DNA of 64,000 nucleotides from Nocardia rosealba (GCF_020216065.1 NZ_JAIWNA010000008.1:241634-305633); one strand, 5' to 3'; shown: positions 34,210 to 42,768, counted from the stretch's first letter. A program made the numbers and translations. Notes: a model not told the origin generated them from the sequence alone.

Positions 34210-34269
34210 CTGTGAACGGCGTCACTGCGAAAGGGGCGCACTCGGGTGTGGTGCCGACATACTCGACGG

Positions 34270-35229
34270 ATGGTTCGCGAACACGGGGTGGGCGTGGCGT
34301 TGGAGCGGTTGGTCGCGGGCGGGGTCATCAGTGGTGACCAGCGTGACGCGGTGCTGCGAGCTGTCGAGGAGCAGGAGCGGGCCGGGCGTGCGCCGACCGG
34401 CCGGGTGGTCGCCGAGATGGTCGCCTACCTCGGTGCCGGGCTCGTCGCGGCGGGTCTCGGGCTGTTCCTCGACCGCGCGTGGGCCGATGTCGCCGACACC
34501 GGGCGAGTGGTGTTGCTCGCCGTCGTCACCGGGTGTTCGCTCGGTGGCGCCGTGGTGCTGGCCGGTGGACGGCCCGGCCTGTTCCGCCGTGTGCCCATCG
34601 CCACGGCCGTGCGAACCAGGCTCGCGTCGGCGCTGCTGGTGCTGGCGGCCATGGCGACCAGTGGCACGGTGGCGACCGCGTTCGGCGAGCGCGGTGGCGA
34701 AGCCGAGATCGCGGCTCTGTGCGCGGGGCTGTTGGTGGCGACGCTCGGCTATCTGATGGTGCCGAGCCTGCTCGGGATGGTCGCGATCGCCGGTTTCGGC
34801 GTCGCCACGATCGTCGAGCTCACCGACGGGACGCACCGCTGGCTGTGGCAGGGCATCGCGCTCATGGTCTTCGGGGCCGTCTGGTTCGGGCTCGCGTGGG
34901 CGCGGCTGCTCGTCGTCGACTGGGCCGGATTTCTGCTCGGTGGACTGATCGCGATAGGAGGCGCGCAATCGGTGACGCTCGGTGAATCGCTGTGGCGCCC
35001 AGTCCTTACCGGCTTCGTCGGGGCGGTCTTTCTCGGCGCCTATCTGCTTCGGCGCGAACCGGTCCTCGTTCTCGGCGGTTCCGCGTGCATCGCCATCGGC
35101 GTCGGTCAGGTGGTCGCCGACAACACGTCAGGCGGGCCTGCCGTCGCCAGCATCGTTCTGGCCGTCGGCGCGGTCGTGCTCACCGGTGGGCTCGTCGCCA
35201 CCGTTGTGGGGCCGAAACGGCCCGGCTGA
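34270..35229 (+). CDS. DUF2157-like integral membrane protein
   Basis: A 319-residue protein. The first 55 residues are soluble and helical (ALERLVAGGVISGDQRDAVL), an arrangement typical of DUF2157-type proteins, followed by about ten hydrophobic helices from residue 58 to the end. Function is unknown. ATG 34270 places the soluble domain directly at the N-terminus. It is divergent from icmF by 115 bases. Confidence 0.75.
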   Translation: MVREHGVGVALERLVAGGVISGDQRDAVLRAVEEQERAGRAPTGRVVAEMVAYLGAGLVAAGLGLFLDRAWADVADTGRVVLLAVVTGCSLGGAVVLAGGRPGLFRRVPIATAVRTRLASALLVLAAMATSGTVATAFGERGGEAEIAALCAGLLVATLGYLMVPSLLGMVAIAGFGVATIVELTDGTHRWLWQGIALMVFGAVWFGLAWARLLVVDWAGFLLGGLIAIGGAQSVTLGESLWRPVLTGFVGAVFLGAYLLRREPVLVLGGSACIAIGVGQVVADNTSGGPAVASIVLAVGAVVLTGGLVATVVGPKRPG

Positions 35230-35252
35230 ATCACCTTCGCCCAAGGGCTCGG

Positions 35253-36041
35253 TCAGCAAGCCTGGCGGGATTCGTTGTCGCGGCGGTGGACCCCGAGGCC
35301 GGATGCTCCCGGGTGGTTGGCCTGGTGCAGGTTCCAGTCGGCGTCGTAGTCGCCGCTGTCCTGGTGGCGGTAGGGGATGGGCGGTGTCGTCGGCAGGGTG
35401 AGTAGCCGGGCGTGCAGATCGGCGGTGATGGCGGCGAAGCGTTCGTGGCTCACCCGGTTGGTGCCGGGGATGATGACCGGCTCGATCACCTCCATGCCGG
35501 TGTAGAAGAAAGTGCCGTGGAGCAGGGGGAAGAGGACCTCCGTGAGGTCGCCGTGGATGCCGCGCGGTCCCAGCCCGGTATGGGCGCCGACCGACACCAC
35601 CGCCGTGGCGCGCTTGCCTGCCAGGCCGCCGTCGCCGTAGCGGCGGGTGCGACCGGACTCGGGATCACGCACCCCGTACGCGTAACCCTGCACCAGTACG
35701 CGGTCCAGCCAACCCTTCATGATCGCGGGCATCCCGTACCACCACAGCGGGAAATGCAGCACCACGGTGTCGGCCCAGGCCAGCTTCTCGTGTTCGGCGC
35801 GGATGTCGGCGGCCAGCCGGCCGGTGCGCAGGGCCGCTTCGGATTCGTTGGCCACGTCCAACCGCTCGGCGCCGTCATGCGCGAAGTCCTCGGCCGTCAC
35901 CACGGGGTTCCAGTTCATGGCGTAGAGATCGGATTCGATCACCTCGTGCCCGGCCTCGCGTAGCGCGGCGATTCCGGCGGTGCGCAGCTGGGCGGTCAGC
36001 GATCGCGGTTCCGGATGGGCGAACACCCACAGCACTCGCAT
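35253..36041 (-). CDS. NAD(P)H:quinone oxidoreductase, flavodoxin fold
   Basis: A 262-residue FMN/FAD enzyme of the KefF/NQO family. The fold is shown by MRVLWVFAHPEPRSLT at the N-terminus, FPLWWYGMPAIMKGWLDRVL in the middle and VSVGAHTGLGPRG. It reduces quinones or electrophiles using NAD(P)H. It is divergent from a GlxA-like regulator, 101 bases away, suggesting induction by that protein. The tail after residue 225 is basic and probably disordered. Confidence 0.88.
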   Translation of the reverse strand: MRVLWVFAHPEPRSLTAQLRTAGIAALREAGHEVIESDLYAMNWNPVVTAEDFAHDGAERLDVANESEAALRTGRLAADIRAEHEKLAWADTVVLHFPLWWYGMPAIMKGWLDRVLVQGYAYGVRDPESGRTRRYGDGGLAGKRATAVVSVGAHTGLGPRGIHGDLTEVLFPLLHGTFFYTGMEVIEPVIIPGTNRVSHERFAAITADLHARLLTLPTTPPIPYRHQDSGDYDADWNLHQANHPGASGLGVHRRDNESRQAC

Positions 36042-36142
36042 CGGTCGTAGTCCTTTCGGTAGCTCGTTCGTGCTTCCCAGGCTGCCGAGTCCGGCACACG
36101 CACACCAGTGGCCGGAAAGCCGATATGTGAAAGGATCGGGCC

Positions 36143-37108
36143 ATGGCTGTCCATCGGGTCGCGGTCCTGGCTCGTACCGGGGTGATGCCGATGGAGCTCG
36201 GCATCGTGCACCAGATCTTCGGCTCGGCCCGCTCCGCCGACGGCGAGCGCCTCTACGAGGTGCTGACCTGCGCGATCGAACCGGGCCTCGTGCGCACGGA
36301 CGCCGATTTCGCCATCGCCGTCGAGCACGGCAGCGCGGCGCTCACCACCGCCGACACCATCGTCGTCCCGGCCTCGCACGAGCTCGACGAGGTCAGCGAC
36401 GCCGCGCAGGACCAGGTCGCCGAGCAGCTGCGCCTGGCACGTGCGGCGGGTCGCCGGATCGCGTCGATCTGTACGGGCGCGTTCGTACTGGCCCGCGCAG
36501 GCCTGCTCGACGGGCGCCGCGCGACGACCCACTGGCTGTCCGCCGACCGGCTCCGCGCGGCCTTCCCGGCAGTGCGTATCGACGCCGCCGTGCTGTTCAC
36601 CGAGGACGACGGCATCTTCACCGCGGCGGGCGAAGCGGCAGGCATCGACCTGTGCCTGCATTTGATCCGCACCGACCACGGCGCGGCCGTCGCCGGTGAC
36701 GTCGCACGGCGCACGGTCGTGCCGCCCTATCGCGAAGGCGGCCAGGCGCAGTTCATCGATCTACCGCTCCCGGCCGAGGACGAATCGACGACCAGCCGCA
36801 CCCGGGTATGGGCACTGAACCACTTGGATCGGCCGCTCACCCTGCGCGTTCTCGCCGAGCACGCCACCATGAGTCCGCGGACTTTCACCCGCAGATTCCG
36901 GCGCGAGACCGGGATGTCGCCGGGAGCCTGGCTCGCCGCACAGCGGCTGATCAGGGCGAGGCAGTTGCTCGAGCAGACCACGCTCGGTGTCGACCAGATC
37001 GCCGAGCGGGCCGGGTTCGGTACCGGCGCCTCCCTGCGTCAGCACTTCGCGCGATCGCTGGGCACCAGCCCCTCGGCGTACCGGGCCACCTTCCACGGCG
37101 GCGGATAG
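36143..37108 (+). CDS. GlxA-family AraC regulator with DJ-1/PfpI domain
   Basis: A 321-residue regulator. Residues 4-185 form a DJ-1/PfpI domain with Cys110 in the nucleophile-elbow sequence SICTGAFVLA. Residues 224-318 are an AraC DNA-binding domain (VLAEHATMSPRTFTRRFRRE and QIAERAGFGTGASLRQHFAR). AAGGA precedes ATG 36143. It probably regulates the divergent quinone oxidoreductase; the reactive cysteine suggests sensing of electrophiles or oxidants, which is inference. Confidence 0.9.
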   Translation: MAVHRVAVLARTGVMPMELGIVHQIFGSARSADGERLYEVLTCAIEPGLVRTDADFAIAVEHGSAALTTADTIVVPASHELDEVSDAAQDQVAEQLRLARAAGRRIASICTGAFVLARAGLLDGRRATTHWLSADRLRAAFPAVRIDAAVLFTEDDGIFTAAGEAAGIDLCLHLIRTDHGAAVAGDVARRTVVPPYREGGQAQFIDLPLPAEDESTTSRTRVWALNHLDRPLTLRVLAEHATMSPRTFTRRFRRETGMSPGAWLAAQRLIRARQLLEQTTLGVDQIAERAGFGTGASLRQHFARSLGTSPSAYRATFHGGG

Positions 37109-37654
37109 TCAGCGGATGAGGGTTGTCTGCTGGGCGCGGATGGTGCGGAAGAAGCGGGGGCCCACGTCGGGGCCGTAGTGGTTGTAGGCGTCGATGATCT
37201 CGGCCAGTTCGTCGGCGAGGGCGCGCAGGTCGCGGGTGGCGACGATGCGGTCGAACTCGTCGGACTCCCAACCCCACTGTGGCGGGATGTCGTCGATCGT
37301 GACGACGATCTGGTCGGCGAAGGGCGTGGTCACCGCGACCGTGAGTTCGGCCGGCGCTGCGGCCAGTGGGCTGTGCACGATCACCTCACCGGGCGCACCG
37401 GGGGCGAAGGTGCGCGCGAAGGAGATGTCCTCGCGCACCGACTCCACGATGGCGGCCGTGGTCGCGTGTCTGCCCGGTCGGTGGTGCCGCTCACCGTAGA
37501 CCCGATCCGAAGGTCGAGAAGGGTTGCCGCCACTGGTTTTTCGCAACAGCCGGTCGAGCATGCGCTGGGCGGTCGCGCGTTCGCCCGCACCGGTGTTCGC
37601 ATGGTCGATCAGCGCGCGCAGCCGGGATATCCGTGCGAAGTTGTCGGTGCCCAT
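37109..37654 (-). CDS. hypothetical protein with DUF2786-like N-terminus
   Basis: A 181-residue protein whose start (ARISRLRALIDHANTGAGER followed by TAQRMLDRLL) resembles the helical DUF2786 motif. The remainder is acidic with an IPPQWGWESDEFDRI segment and a C-terminal helix rich in Asp/Glu. No signal peptide or membrane helix. Its stop abuts the end of the convergent GlxA-like gene with no gap. I do not know its function. Confidence 0.7.
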   Translation of the reverse strand: MGTDNFARISRLRALIDHANTGAGERATAQRMLDRLLRKTSGGNPSRPSDRVYGERHHRPGRHATTAAIVESVREDISFARTFAPGAPGEVIVHSPLAAAPAELTVAVTTPFADQIVVTIDDIPPQWGWESDEFDRIVATRDLRALADELAEIIDAYNHYGPDVGPRFFRTIRAQQTTLIR

Positions 37655-37748
37655 GCGCCGATTCTGCCCCACGCACCGGCGTGGAATGGGTCACAACTCG
37701 CACCTCGCGGCTGCGGGTACTCGGACATCCGACTTTATCGTGACGGAC

Positions 37749-38819
37749 ATGGGTGAAGCCGAAGTGTTGTTCGAGGTCCGCGACCGGCTCGGTCTGATCA
37801 CGCTGAACCGGCCGAGGGCCATCAACGCACTCAACCACGCGATGAGCCTGGCCGTCACCGACGCCCTGCGTGCCTGGGCGACCGACCCGACCATCGACAC
37901 CGTCGCCATCGTCGGTGCGGGTGAACGTGGCCTGTGCGCGGGCGGCGACATCGTCGCCATCCATCGCGACGCCAAGGCGATCAACGACGGCGCCCCCGGC
38001 GCGCCCGCCCCGCTCGACACTGCGGCGGCCGCGTTCTGGCGCGACGAATACCTGCTCAACGAGCTGATCGACAGCTACCCCAAGCCCTATGTGGCGATCA
38101 TGGACGGCATCGTGATGGGCGGTGGCGTCGGTGTCTCGGCGCACGGCAGCCATCGCATCGTCACCGAACGCTCGCAGATCGGCATGCCGGAGGCCGGCAT
38201 CGGTTTCGTTCCCGATGTCGGCGGCACCTACCTGCTCTCGCACACACCCGGCGAGCTGGGCACCCACGTCGCCCTCACCACCGCGCGGATGGGCGCGGGT
38301 GACGCGATCGTCGCCGGTTTCGCCGACACCTTCGTGCCCTCGGCCGACCTGCCCGCGCTCCTCGACGCCCTGCGCACCACTCCCGCCGACGCGGCCATCG
38401 CCCGATTCGCCACGCCCGCACCGGAATCCGAGCTGGCCGCGCACGCCGACTGGATCGACCGCTGCTACCGCGCCGACACGGTCGAGGAGATCATCGCGGC
38501 CCTGCGCGCGGCCGACCTCCCCGAGGCGACCAAGGCCGCCGAGGACATCCTCGCCAAGTCGCCGGTCGCGGTGAAGGCGACGCTGCGCGCCCTGCGCAAC
38601 GCCCGTCGGCTCAGCCTGGCCGCCGCTCTCAACGTCGAATTCCGGATCACCGTGGCCGCGCTGAGCACCCACGACCTGGCCGAGGGCATCCGCGCCCAGG
38701 TGATCGACAAGGACCGCACGCCACGCTGGTCGCCCGCGACCCTCGCCGAGGTCACCGACGCGCAGGTCGACGCCTACTTCGCCCCGCTCGGCGACCGCGA
38801 ACTCGGTTTGCCCGTGTAG
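37749..38819 (+). CDS. 3-hydroxyisobutyryl-CoA hydrolase-like crotonase
   Basis: A 356-residue crotonase-fold enzyme. The CoA oxyanion loop is ERGLCAGGDI (59-68), and Glu148 with Asp156 lie in MPEAGIGFVPDVGG, the pattern of 3-hydroxyisobutyryl-CoA hydrolase rather than enoyl-CoA hydratase. Its length, about 90 residues more than simple hydratases, also fits. The hydrolase releases 3-hydroxyisobutyrate in valine breakdown, consistent with the bkd operon and icmF nearby. GTG 37740 is an alternative start; longer open frame upstream is antisense to a neighbour. A hydratase gene follows 36 bases downstream. Confidence 0.85.
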   Translation: MGEAEVLFEVRDRLGLITLNRPRAINALNHAMSLAVTDALRAWATDPTIDTVAIVGAGERGLCAGGDIVAIHRDAKAINDGAPGAPAPLDTAAAAFWRDEYLLNELIDSYPKPYVAIMDGIVMGGGVGVSAHGSHRIVTERSQIGMPEAGIGFVPDVGGTYLLSHTPGELGTHVALTTARMGAGDAIVAGFADTFVPSADLPALLDALRTTPADAAIARFATPAPESELAAHADWIDRCYRADTVEEIIAALRAADLPEATKAAEDILAKSPVAVKATLRALRNARRLSLAAALNVEFRITVAALSTHDLAEGIRAQVIDKDRTPRWSPATLAEVTDAQVDAYFAPLGDRELGLPV

Positions 38820-38855
38820 TCCGGTGGCGGCGCCGCTCGGTATCGTCTGCAGACT

Positions 38856-39650
38856 ATGAGCGAGTTCGAGACGATTCTGTTGGAACGCAAGGGCGGCAGC
38901 GACGGCAAGGGCGGGGTCGGCTGGATCACGCTGAACCGTCCCAAGGCCCTTAACGCCCTCAACGCGCAGGTGCTCGCGGACATCACCGCCGCGCTCGACG
39001 AACTCGAGCGCGACGATTCGATCGGCGCCGTCGTCCTCACCGGTTCGGAGAAGGCGTTCGCCGCCGGTGCCGACATCAAGGAGATGGCGACCAAGTCCTA
39101 CATGGACATGTTCCTGGCCGACACCTTCGCCGGCTGGGACCGCCTGGCGAACTTCCGCAAGCCGACCATCGCCGCCGTCGCCGGTTACGCGCTGGGTGGT
39201 GGCTGTGAGGTGGCGATGATGTGCGACATCCTGATCGCCGCCGACACCGCCAAGTTCGGTCAGCCCGAGATCAAGCTCGGTGTCATCCCCGGCATGGGCG
39301 GTTCGCAGCGGCTCACCCGCGCGGTCGGCAAGGCCAAGGCGATGGACCTCATCCTCACCGGCCGCAACATGGGCGTCGAGGAGGCCGAACGGGCCGGTGT
39401 CGTATCGCGCATCGTGCCCGCCGACCAGCTGCTCGATACCGCGCTCGAAGCGGCGCAGACCATCGCGAGTATGTCGCTGCCCGCGGCCATGCTCGCCAAG
39501 GCCGCGGTGAACCGGTCCTTCGAGACCAGCTTGGCCGAAGGCCTGCTGTTCGAGCGCCGGGCGTTCCACTCGCTGTTCGCGACCGACGACCAGAAGGAAG
39601 GCATGGCCGCCTTCACCGAGAAGCGGCCGCCGAACTTCACCAACAGCTAG
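38856..39650 (+). CDS. enoyl-CoA hydratase (EchA8-like)
   Basis: A 264-residue crotonase. Both catalytic glutamates are present: Glu118 in GGGCEVAMMCD and Glu138 in FGQPEIKLG. The CoA-binding segment is EKAFAAGADIKEM (65-77). It hydrates trans-2-enoyl-CoA thioesters. It follows the hydrolase-like gene on the same strand by 36 bases, so the two probably share a transcript. Its stop abuts the end of the convergent gene with no gap. Confidence 0.92.
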   Translation: MSEFETILLERKGGSDGKGGVGWITLNRPKALNALNAQVLADITAALDELERDDSIGAVVLTGSEKAFAAGADIKEMATKSYMDMFLADTFAGWDRLANFRKPTIAAVAGYALGGGCEVAMMCDILIAADTAKFGQPEIKLGVIPGMGGSQRLTRAVGKAKAMDLILTGRNMGVEEAERAGVVSRIVPADQLLDTALEAAQTIASMSLPAAMLAKAAVNRSFETSLAEGLLFERRAFHSLFATDDQKEGMAAFTEKRPPNFTNS

Positions 39651-40688
39651 TTATTTCGCGGGTAGCGAGCCGTCGATGAACTGGGCGGGCGTGGGCGGGG
39701 TCTTCTCTTCCGCCCGGTCGTCGGTGCCGAGCAGCCCGGCGACCGCGCCGCCCAGGGTCGCCGTCACCGCTACGGCGGCGAGGAATTTGCGCCGACCGGG
39801 GCCGGCCGGTGCGACCGGGTCGGCCGTCGCGCCCGCCCGCAGCCGTGGCATGCGCAGGCGCGACGGTTTCCTGGCGGCGAGCAGCACCGCGCCGCGTGCC
39901 GAAACATATTCCGGCTCAGGGTCGTACACGATCGGCAGGTCGACCAGCTGACCCACGGCGTGCCGCAGCGCCGGGTTGCGGACGCATCCACCGAGCAGGA
40001 CGAGCGCACCGGGTCGTACGCCGGTGTCCTCGATCATCTTCCGCACGAACGATGCCGAATGATGCAGTCCCGCTTCGCACAAGGCGGCCAGATCGCTGCG
40101 GGTCACCACGGCGCGCTCGCCGGTGTCGGCGTCGGTGGCGGTGACAACCCTTGCGCGGCTGAGCATTTCACGGTGTGTGCGGGTGGTGCGGCGGTCGGCC
40201 GCGACGCCGCCTCGTGCCAGTTGCCAGCGCAGCAGTGCGTCGTACCCGTCGCCGCTCAGGACGGTGCTGCGCTGACTGGCCAGGATGGTGTCGGTGCGGC
40301 AGTCGGCGTGGGTGACGGTGAGGCCGGAACTGCCCAGGTCGTAGAGCATCACCGAATCGGTGTCGGGCAGCAGGCCGGTGAAACGCAGGTAGCGCAGCTG
40401 GGCGAGGGGTTCGTCGACGATCGTCACCGAGGGGCCCGCCGCCGCGCGGATGGCGTCGCCGTGCAGATCGCTGCGGCAGGTGACGACGGTGGCGGTGACG
40501 CACTCGTCGCGGGCGATGGCCGCCACCCGCATCCGGCGGATCGCCGCGAGCACCGATTCCTCCACCGAGGCGCCCGCGCGGCGCGGGATGCGCACGCGAT
40601 CGAGCGGCGGTAGATGCGGTTGGTCGGTGTGGTTGAGCACGGCACGGGCCCCACCCGCTCCCGCCGACACCCCGAGGACCAGCACCAT
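39651..40688 (-). CDS. Hsp70-like actin-fold protein with C-terminal membrane anchor
   Basis: A 345-residue protein with an actin/Hsp70-like ATPase fold. A phosphate-loop-like VLGVSAGAGGARAVL is at 4-18, a second phosphate motif DLGSSGLT at 117-124, and an adenosine motif LVLLGGCVRNPALRHA at 229-244. There is no peptide-binding domain. A positively charged linker leads to one transmembrane segment (302-320) with a short acidic tail outside. Nucleotide binding seems likely; a chaperone role is doubtful. Similar Hsp70-like proteins occur in mycolata with unknown function. Confidence 0.7.
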   Translation of the reverse strand: MVLVLGVSAGAGGARAVLNHTDQPHLPPLDRVRIPRRAGASVEESVLAAIRRMRVAAIARDECVTATVVTCRSDLHGDAIRAAAGPSVTIVDEPLAQLRYLRFTGLLPDTDSVMLYDLGSSGLTVTHADCRTDTILASQRSTVLSGDGYDALLRWQLARGGVAADRRTTRTHREMLSRARVVTATDADTGERAVVTRSDLAALCEAGLHHSASFVRKMIEDTGVRPGALVLLGGCVRNPALRHAVGQLVDLPIVYDPEPEYVSARGAVLLAARKPSRLRMPRLRAGATADPVAPAGPGRRKFLAAVAVTATLGGAVAGLLGTDDRAEEKTPPTPAQFIDGSLPAK

Positions 40689-40756
40689 GCGCTACATGGT
40701 GGACCTTTTCGCGCTACCTGCCAAGCGAGTCGGCCCGCGATTCGCGGCTCAGTCCC

Positions 40757-41308
40757 TCAGGTCGCGTGGAATGCGAGGTTTGCCGTGTCGTCGAAATCCC
40801 CGGCGGCATGGCGGAACCGGGCGAGCAGTTCGAGCAGTTGTCTGCTCTCGCCCGGTGCCAGGCCCGGTTCGGCGAAAACCTGCGCGTTCAACGCCTCGGT
40901 CGCCTCGGCGACGGATTTCCTTCCGGCGGAGGTGATTTCGATGAGCGTGGCACGGCGGTCGCTCGGATGTGGTACGCGCTCGACAAGTCCGGCCGCTTCC
41001 AGCCGGTCGACCGTATTGGTGACGCTGGTGGGGTGCACCTGCAGGCGCGCGCTGGCTTTGGCCATCGGCAGTGCGCCCGTGCGGCTGAAACTGAGCAGCT
41101 GCAGCAGTTCGTAGCGGGAGAAGGTGAGTCCTGAGGGTTTGAGGGCCTCGTCGACGCGGGCCATCACGATCTGCTGGGCCCGGACCAGGGAGGTGACAAG
41201 GGCCATGCCGTCGGCGACCGATCCCCAGCCGTGCTCGATCCATTGCCGGTGTGCCTCGGCGATCGGGTCTCGGGGTAGCGGTCCGGTTCGTGACATGTTT
41301 TCGATCAT
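40757..41308 (-). CDS. MarR-family transcriptional regulator
   Basis: A 183-residue winged-helix regulator. The DNA-binding region spans residues 50-125: PSGLTFSRYELLQLL, KASARLQVHPTSVTNTVDRL and the wing VPHPSDRRATLIEIT. Two starts are possible, ATG 41308 and ATG 41296, and both lie inside a perfect 15-base inverted repeat, so the repeat may be its own operator. It lies 28 bases downstream of tRNA-Cys on the same strand. No effector can be predicted. Confidence 0.88.
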   Translation of the reverse strand: MIENMSRTGPLPRDPIAEAHRQWIEHGWGSVADGMALVTSLVRAQQIVMARVDEALKPSGLTFSRYELLQLLSFSRTGALPMAKASARLQVHPTSVTNTVDRLEAAGLVERVPHPSDRRATLIEITSAGRKSVAEATEALNAQVFAEPGLAPGESRQLLELLARFRHAAGDFDDTANLAFHAT

Positions 41309-41320
41309 GTCACGAACCGG
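41283..41320. promoter_or_regulatory. perfect 15-base inverted repeat over the marR start
   Basis: CCGGTTCGTGACATG (41283-41297) and its exact reverse complement (41306-41320) flank an 8-base spacer. The repeat covers both candidate ATG codons of the MarR gene and begins 16 bases after the tRNA-Cys 3' end. It fits a MarR operator; an alternative is a terminator for the tRNA, although no T run follows. Confidence 0.65.
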
Positions 41321-41336
41321 GCCACGTTCCGCATAG

Positions 41337-41408
41337 AGCGAGCGGCGGGAATCGAACCCACGTGAACGGCTTTGCAGACCGTCGCCTAAACCTCTCAGCC
41401 ACGCCCGC
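41337..41408 (-). tRNA. tRNA-Cys (anticodon GCA)
   Basis: On the minus strand the 72-base sequence folds as a full cloverleaf. The acceptor arms GCGGGCG and CGCTCGC pair with one G-U, the D arm is GCT/GGC, the anticodon loop contains GCA, and the T arm is GTGGG with TTCGATT and CCCGC. The discriminator base is U, as required for Cys. CCA is not encoded. Confidence 0.93.
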
Positions 41409-41473
41409 CTCGCCATTGATGATGCCGGTGCGTGGCGGGTGTGCCCAGGGTTGCGATCACGGTGATCGCAATG

Positions 41474-42094
41474 TCAGTGCTTGTTGGCCGGGGCCGAGCA
41501 GATCTTCCAGGTGCCGTCTTCTTTGGTGAGGTGTTCCTCGGTGCTGTCCTCGGTGTCGGGCTCCTCGCCTTCGACCGAGAGGGTCAGCTGACCGACCACG
41601 GTGGCTTCCGCGTCGTCGCCGGTGATGACGATGTCGCGCACGTCGTCGATGCGCGCCGACACCGTCGCGGTGTCGAACTGTTTGCGCTGCTCCGGGGTGA
41701 GGTTTTCGATCTCGGCCCGATCAGCGGCGCACGCCAGTTCGGACGCGGCGATGAACCCGTCGGAATCGAGCGTGTCGTAGAAGTCGCGAATCGCCACCTC
41801 GATCTTCTTGTCGTCCGAGGCCAGCGGCGTGCGCCCCTGCACGGTGAGCACCACCCCCGCCGCCAGCGCACCCAGTACGACCAGCGCCAATACCCCCAAC
41901 CCGATGAACAACCCGGTCCGCTTCTTCTTCGGCGGCGGCCCCGCTTGCGCCCCGAAGCCGCCGGGCGGCGGACCACCCGCCCCCGGATAGCCCGGCTGCG
42001 GTTGCCCGCCCTGTGGCTGCCCAGCCGGTGGTTGCCCCGGCTGTGGTTGCCCCGGCTGGGGCTGGTCCCCGAACCCGTCTGATGGATTAGTCAT
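41474..42094 (-). CDS. membrane-anchored protein with extracellular NTF2-like domain
   Basis: A 206-residue protein. Residues 1-55 are a Pro/Gln/Gly-rich cytoplasmic tail with repeats of QPGQP. A single transmembrane helix follows at 61-83 after KKKR. The remaining 120 residues (KKIEVAIRDFYDTLDSDGFI to the C-terminus) resemble DUF4878/lumazine-binding NTF2-like domains common in mycolata surface proteins. Function unknown. ATG 42094 starts the proline-rich tail; upstream open frame runs into non-coding sequence. Confidence 0.8.
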   Translation of the reverse strand: MTNPSDGFGDQPQPGQPQPGQPPAGQPQGGQPQPGYPGAGGPPPGGFGAQAGPPPKKKRTGLFIGLGVLALVVLGALAAGVVLTVQGRTPLASDDKKIEVAIRDFYDTLDSDGFIAASELACAADRAEIENLTPEQRKQFDTATVSARIDDVRDIVITGDDAEATVVGQLTLSVEGEEPDTEDSTEEHLTKEDGTWKICSAPANKH

Positions 42095-42183
42095 GCCCGC
42101 TCCTGCTGTCACCGGGGACAGGGCCCCGAAACCTGTGGAACCGTGCGTACAACCTGATGAACAACTGCGATGAACCGACAAGG

Positions 42184-42205
42184 CCCCGACCGAACGGACG
42201 GGGCT
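42184..42205. terminator. weak hairpin beside the decayed tRNA
   Basis: GCCCCG (42184-42189) pairs with CGGGGC (42200-42205) around a 10-base loop. It holds the same position relative to the tRNA remnant as the strong terminator does relative to intact tRNA-Arg, suggesting both were duplicated together. Confidence 0.45.
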
Positions 42206-42218
42206 TGGAACGCGATGT

Positions 42219-42262
42219 GCCCTCGGCGGGATTCGAACCTGTGGCACTCATGGGCCGGAGGC
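42219..42262 (-). pseudogene. decayed 3' half of a tRNA-Arg gene
   Basis: The 3' acceptor strand and T arm repeat the intact tRNA-Arg exactly 600 bp further on, with 2 differences in about 28 bases. The T stem now has two mismatches, the anticodon arm keeps only GCCTCCGG, and no 5' acceptor or D arm can be found. It cannot make a functional tRNA. A tRNA duplication, or an old integration event leaving a 3'-end copy, would explain it. Confidence 0.75.
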
Positions 42263-42392
42263 GGCTTCGAGTCCTGCTGATGTTTCCGACGTACCGTAGC
42301 CTGCCGATTTCGCCCGTCGGAATCCAGGTCGGACTGCCCGCATACCGGCCTCGGGGTGTACAGCGGGCCATCGCTGCTGTAGTCATCGACGC

Positions 42393-42758
42393 ATGAAAGA
42401 GCCTGTGCCATCGGAGAATGCGCTCTTACAGGTATGGCGTGGGTCGACCCGGTCGGCGCGCGCCGCGATGGCCTTTGCCTTGTCGGCGGCGGTCTCGGCG
42501 TTGGTCATGTACCGACTGCGTTCCCCGCTCGACTTCTACGAGCTCGGTTACGCGCTGATCTACTGTGCGATCCCCGGGATTCTCGCCGGCGTCGCGTTCG
42601 TGCTGGCGATCCGCGCCCTCGGCGGTGCGGAACAAGAAACCCGGCTCGGCCTGGCCGCGCTCGCAGTCGCGATTGTCACCATCGCGATCGCTGTTCACCG
42701 GGTAGCGCGCGTGGTCGTCATGATCATGATCATCTCGACAATGTCGGATTTCGGGTGA
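42393..42758 (+). CDS. small hypothetical membrane protein
   Basis: A 121-residue protein with three likely transmembrane segments (about 24-41, 53-72 and 85-114). No family is recognised. The C-terminal run IAVHRVARVVVMIMIIST is unusually hydrophobic. It lies alone between a decayed tRNA-Arg copy and the intact tRNA-Arg, so it may have arrived with the duplicated segment. Third-position G/C is high, but no ribosome-binding site is clear, so it is only moderately certain. Confidence 0.5.
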   Translation: MKEPVPSENALLQVWRGSTRSARAAMAFALSAAVSALVMYRLRSPLDFYELGYALIYCAIPGILAGVAFVLAIRALGGAEQETRLGLAALAVAIVTIAIAVHRVARVVVMIMIISTMSDFG

Positions 42759-42768
42759 CCTCGCGGAC

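Noticed and set aside
37524..37748. N-terminal extension of the 3-hydroxyisobutyryl-CoA hydrolase-like gene
   Set aside because: The extension runs antisense through a neighbouring gene and does not resemble crotonases; conserved sequence begins right after ATG 37749.
39741..39790. Twin-arginine-like RRKFLAA in the Hsp70-like protein
   Set aside because: It sits near residue 300 at the C-terminal end, so it cannot be an export signal; it precedes a membrane anchor.
42219..42300. Functional second tRNA-Arg gene
   Set aside because: No 5' acceptor strand or D arm pairs with the retained 3' part, and the T stem has two mismatches.
42393..42758. Integrase or phage gene between the tRNA copies
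   Set aside because: The only frame encodes a small three-helix membrane protein with no recombinase motif, so a mobile element cannot be claimed.
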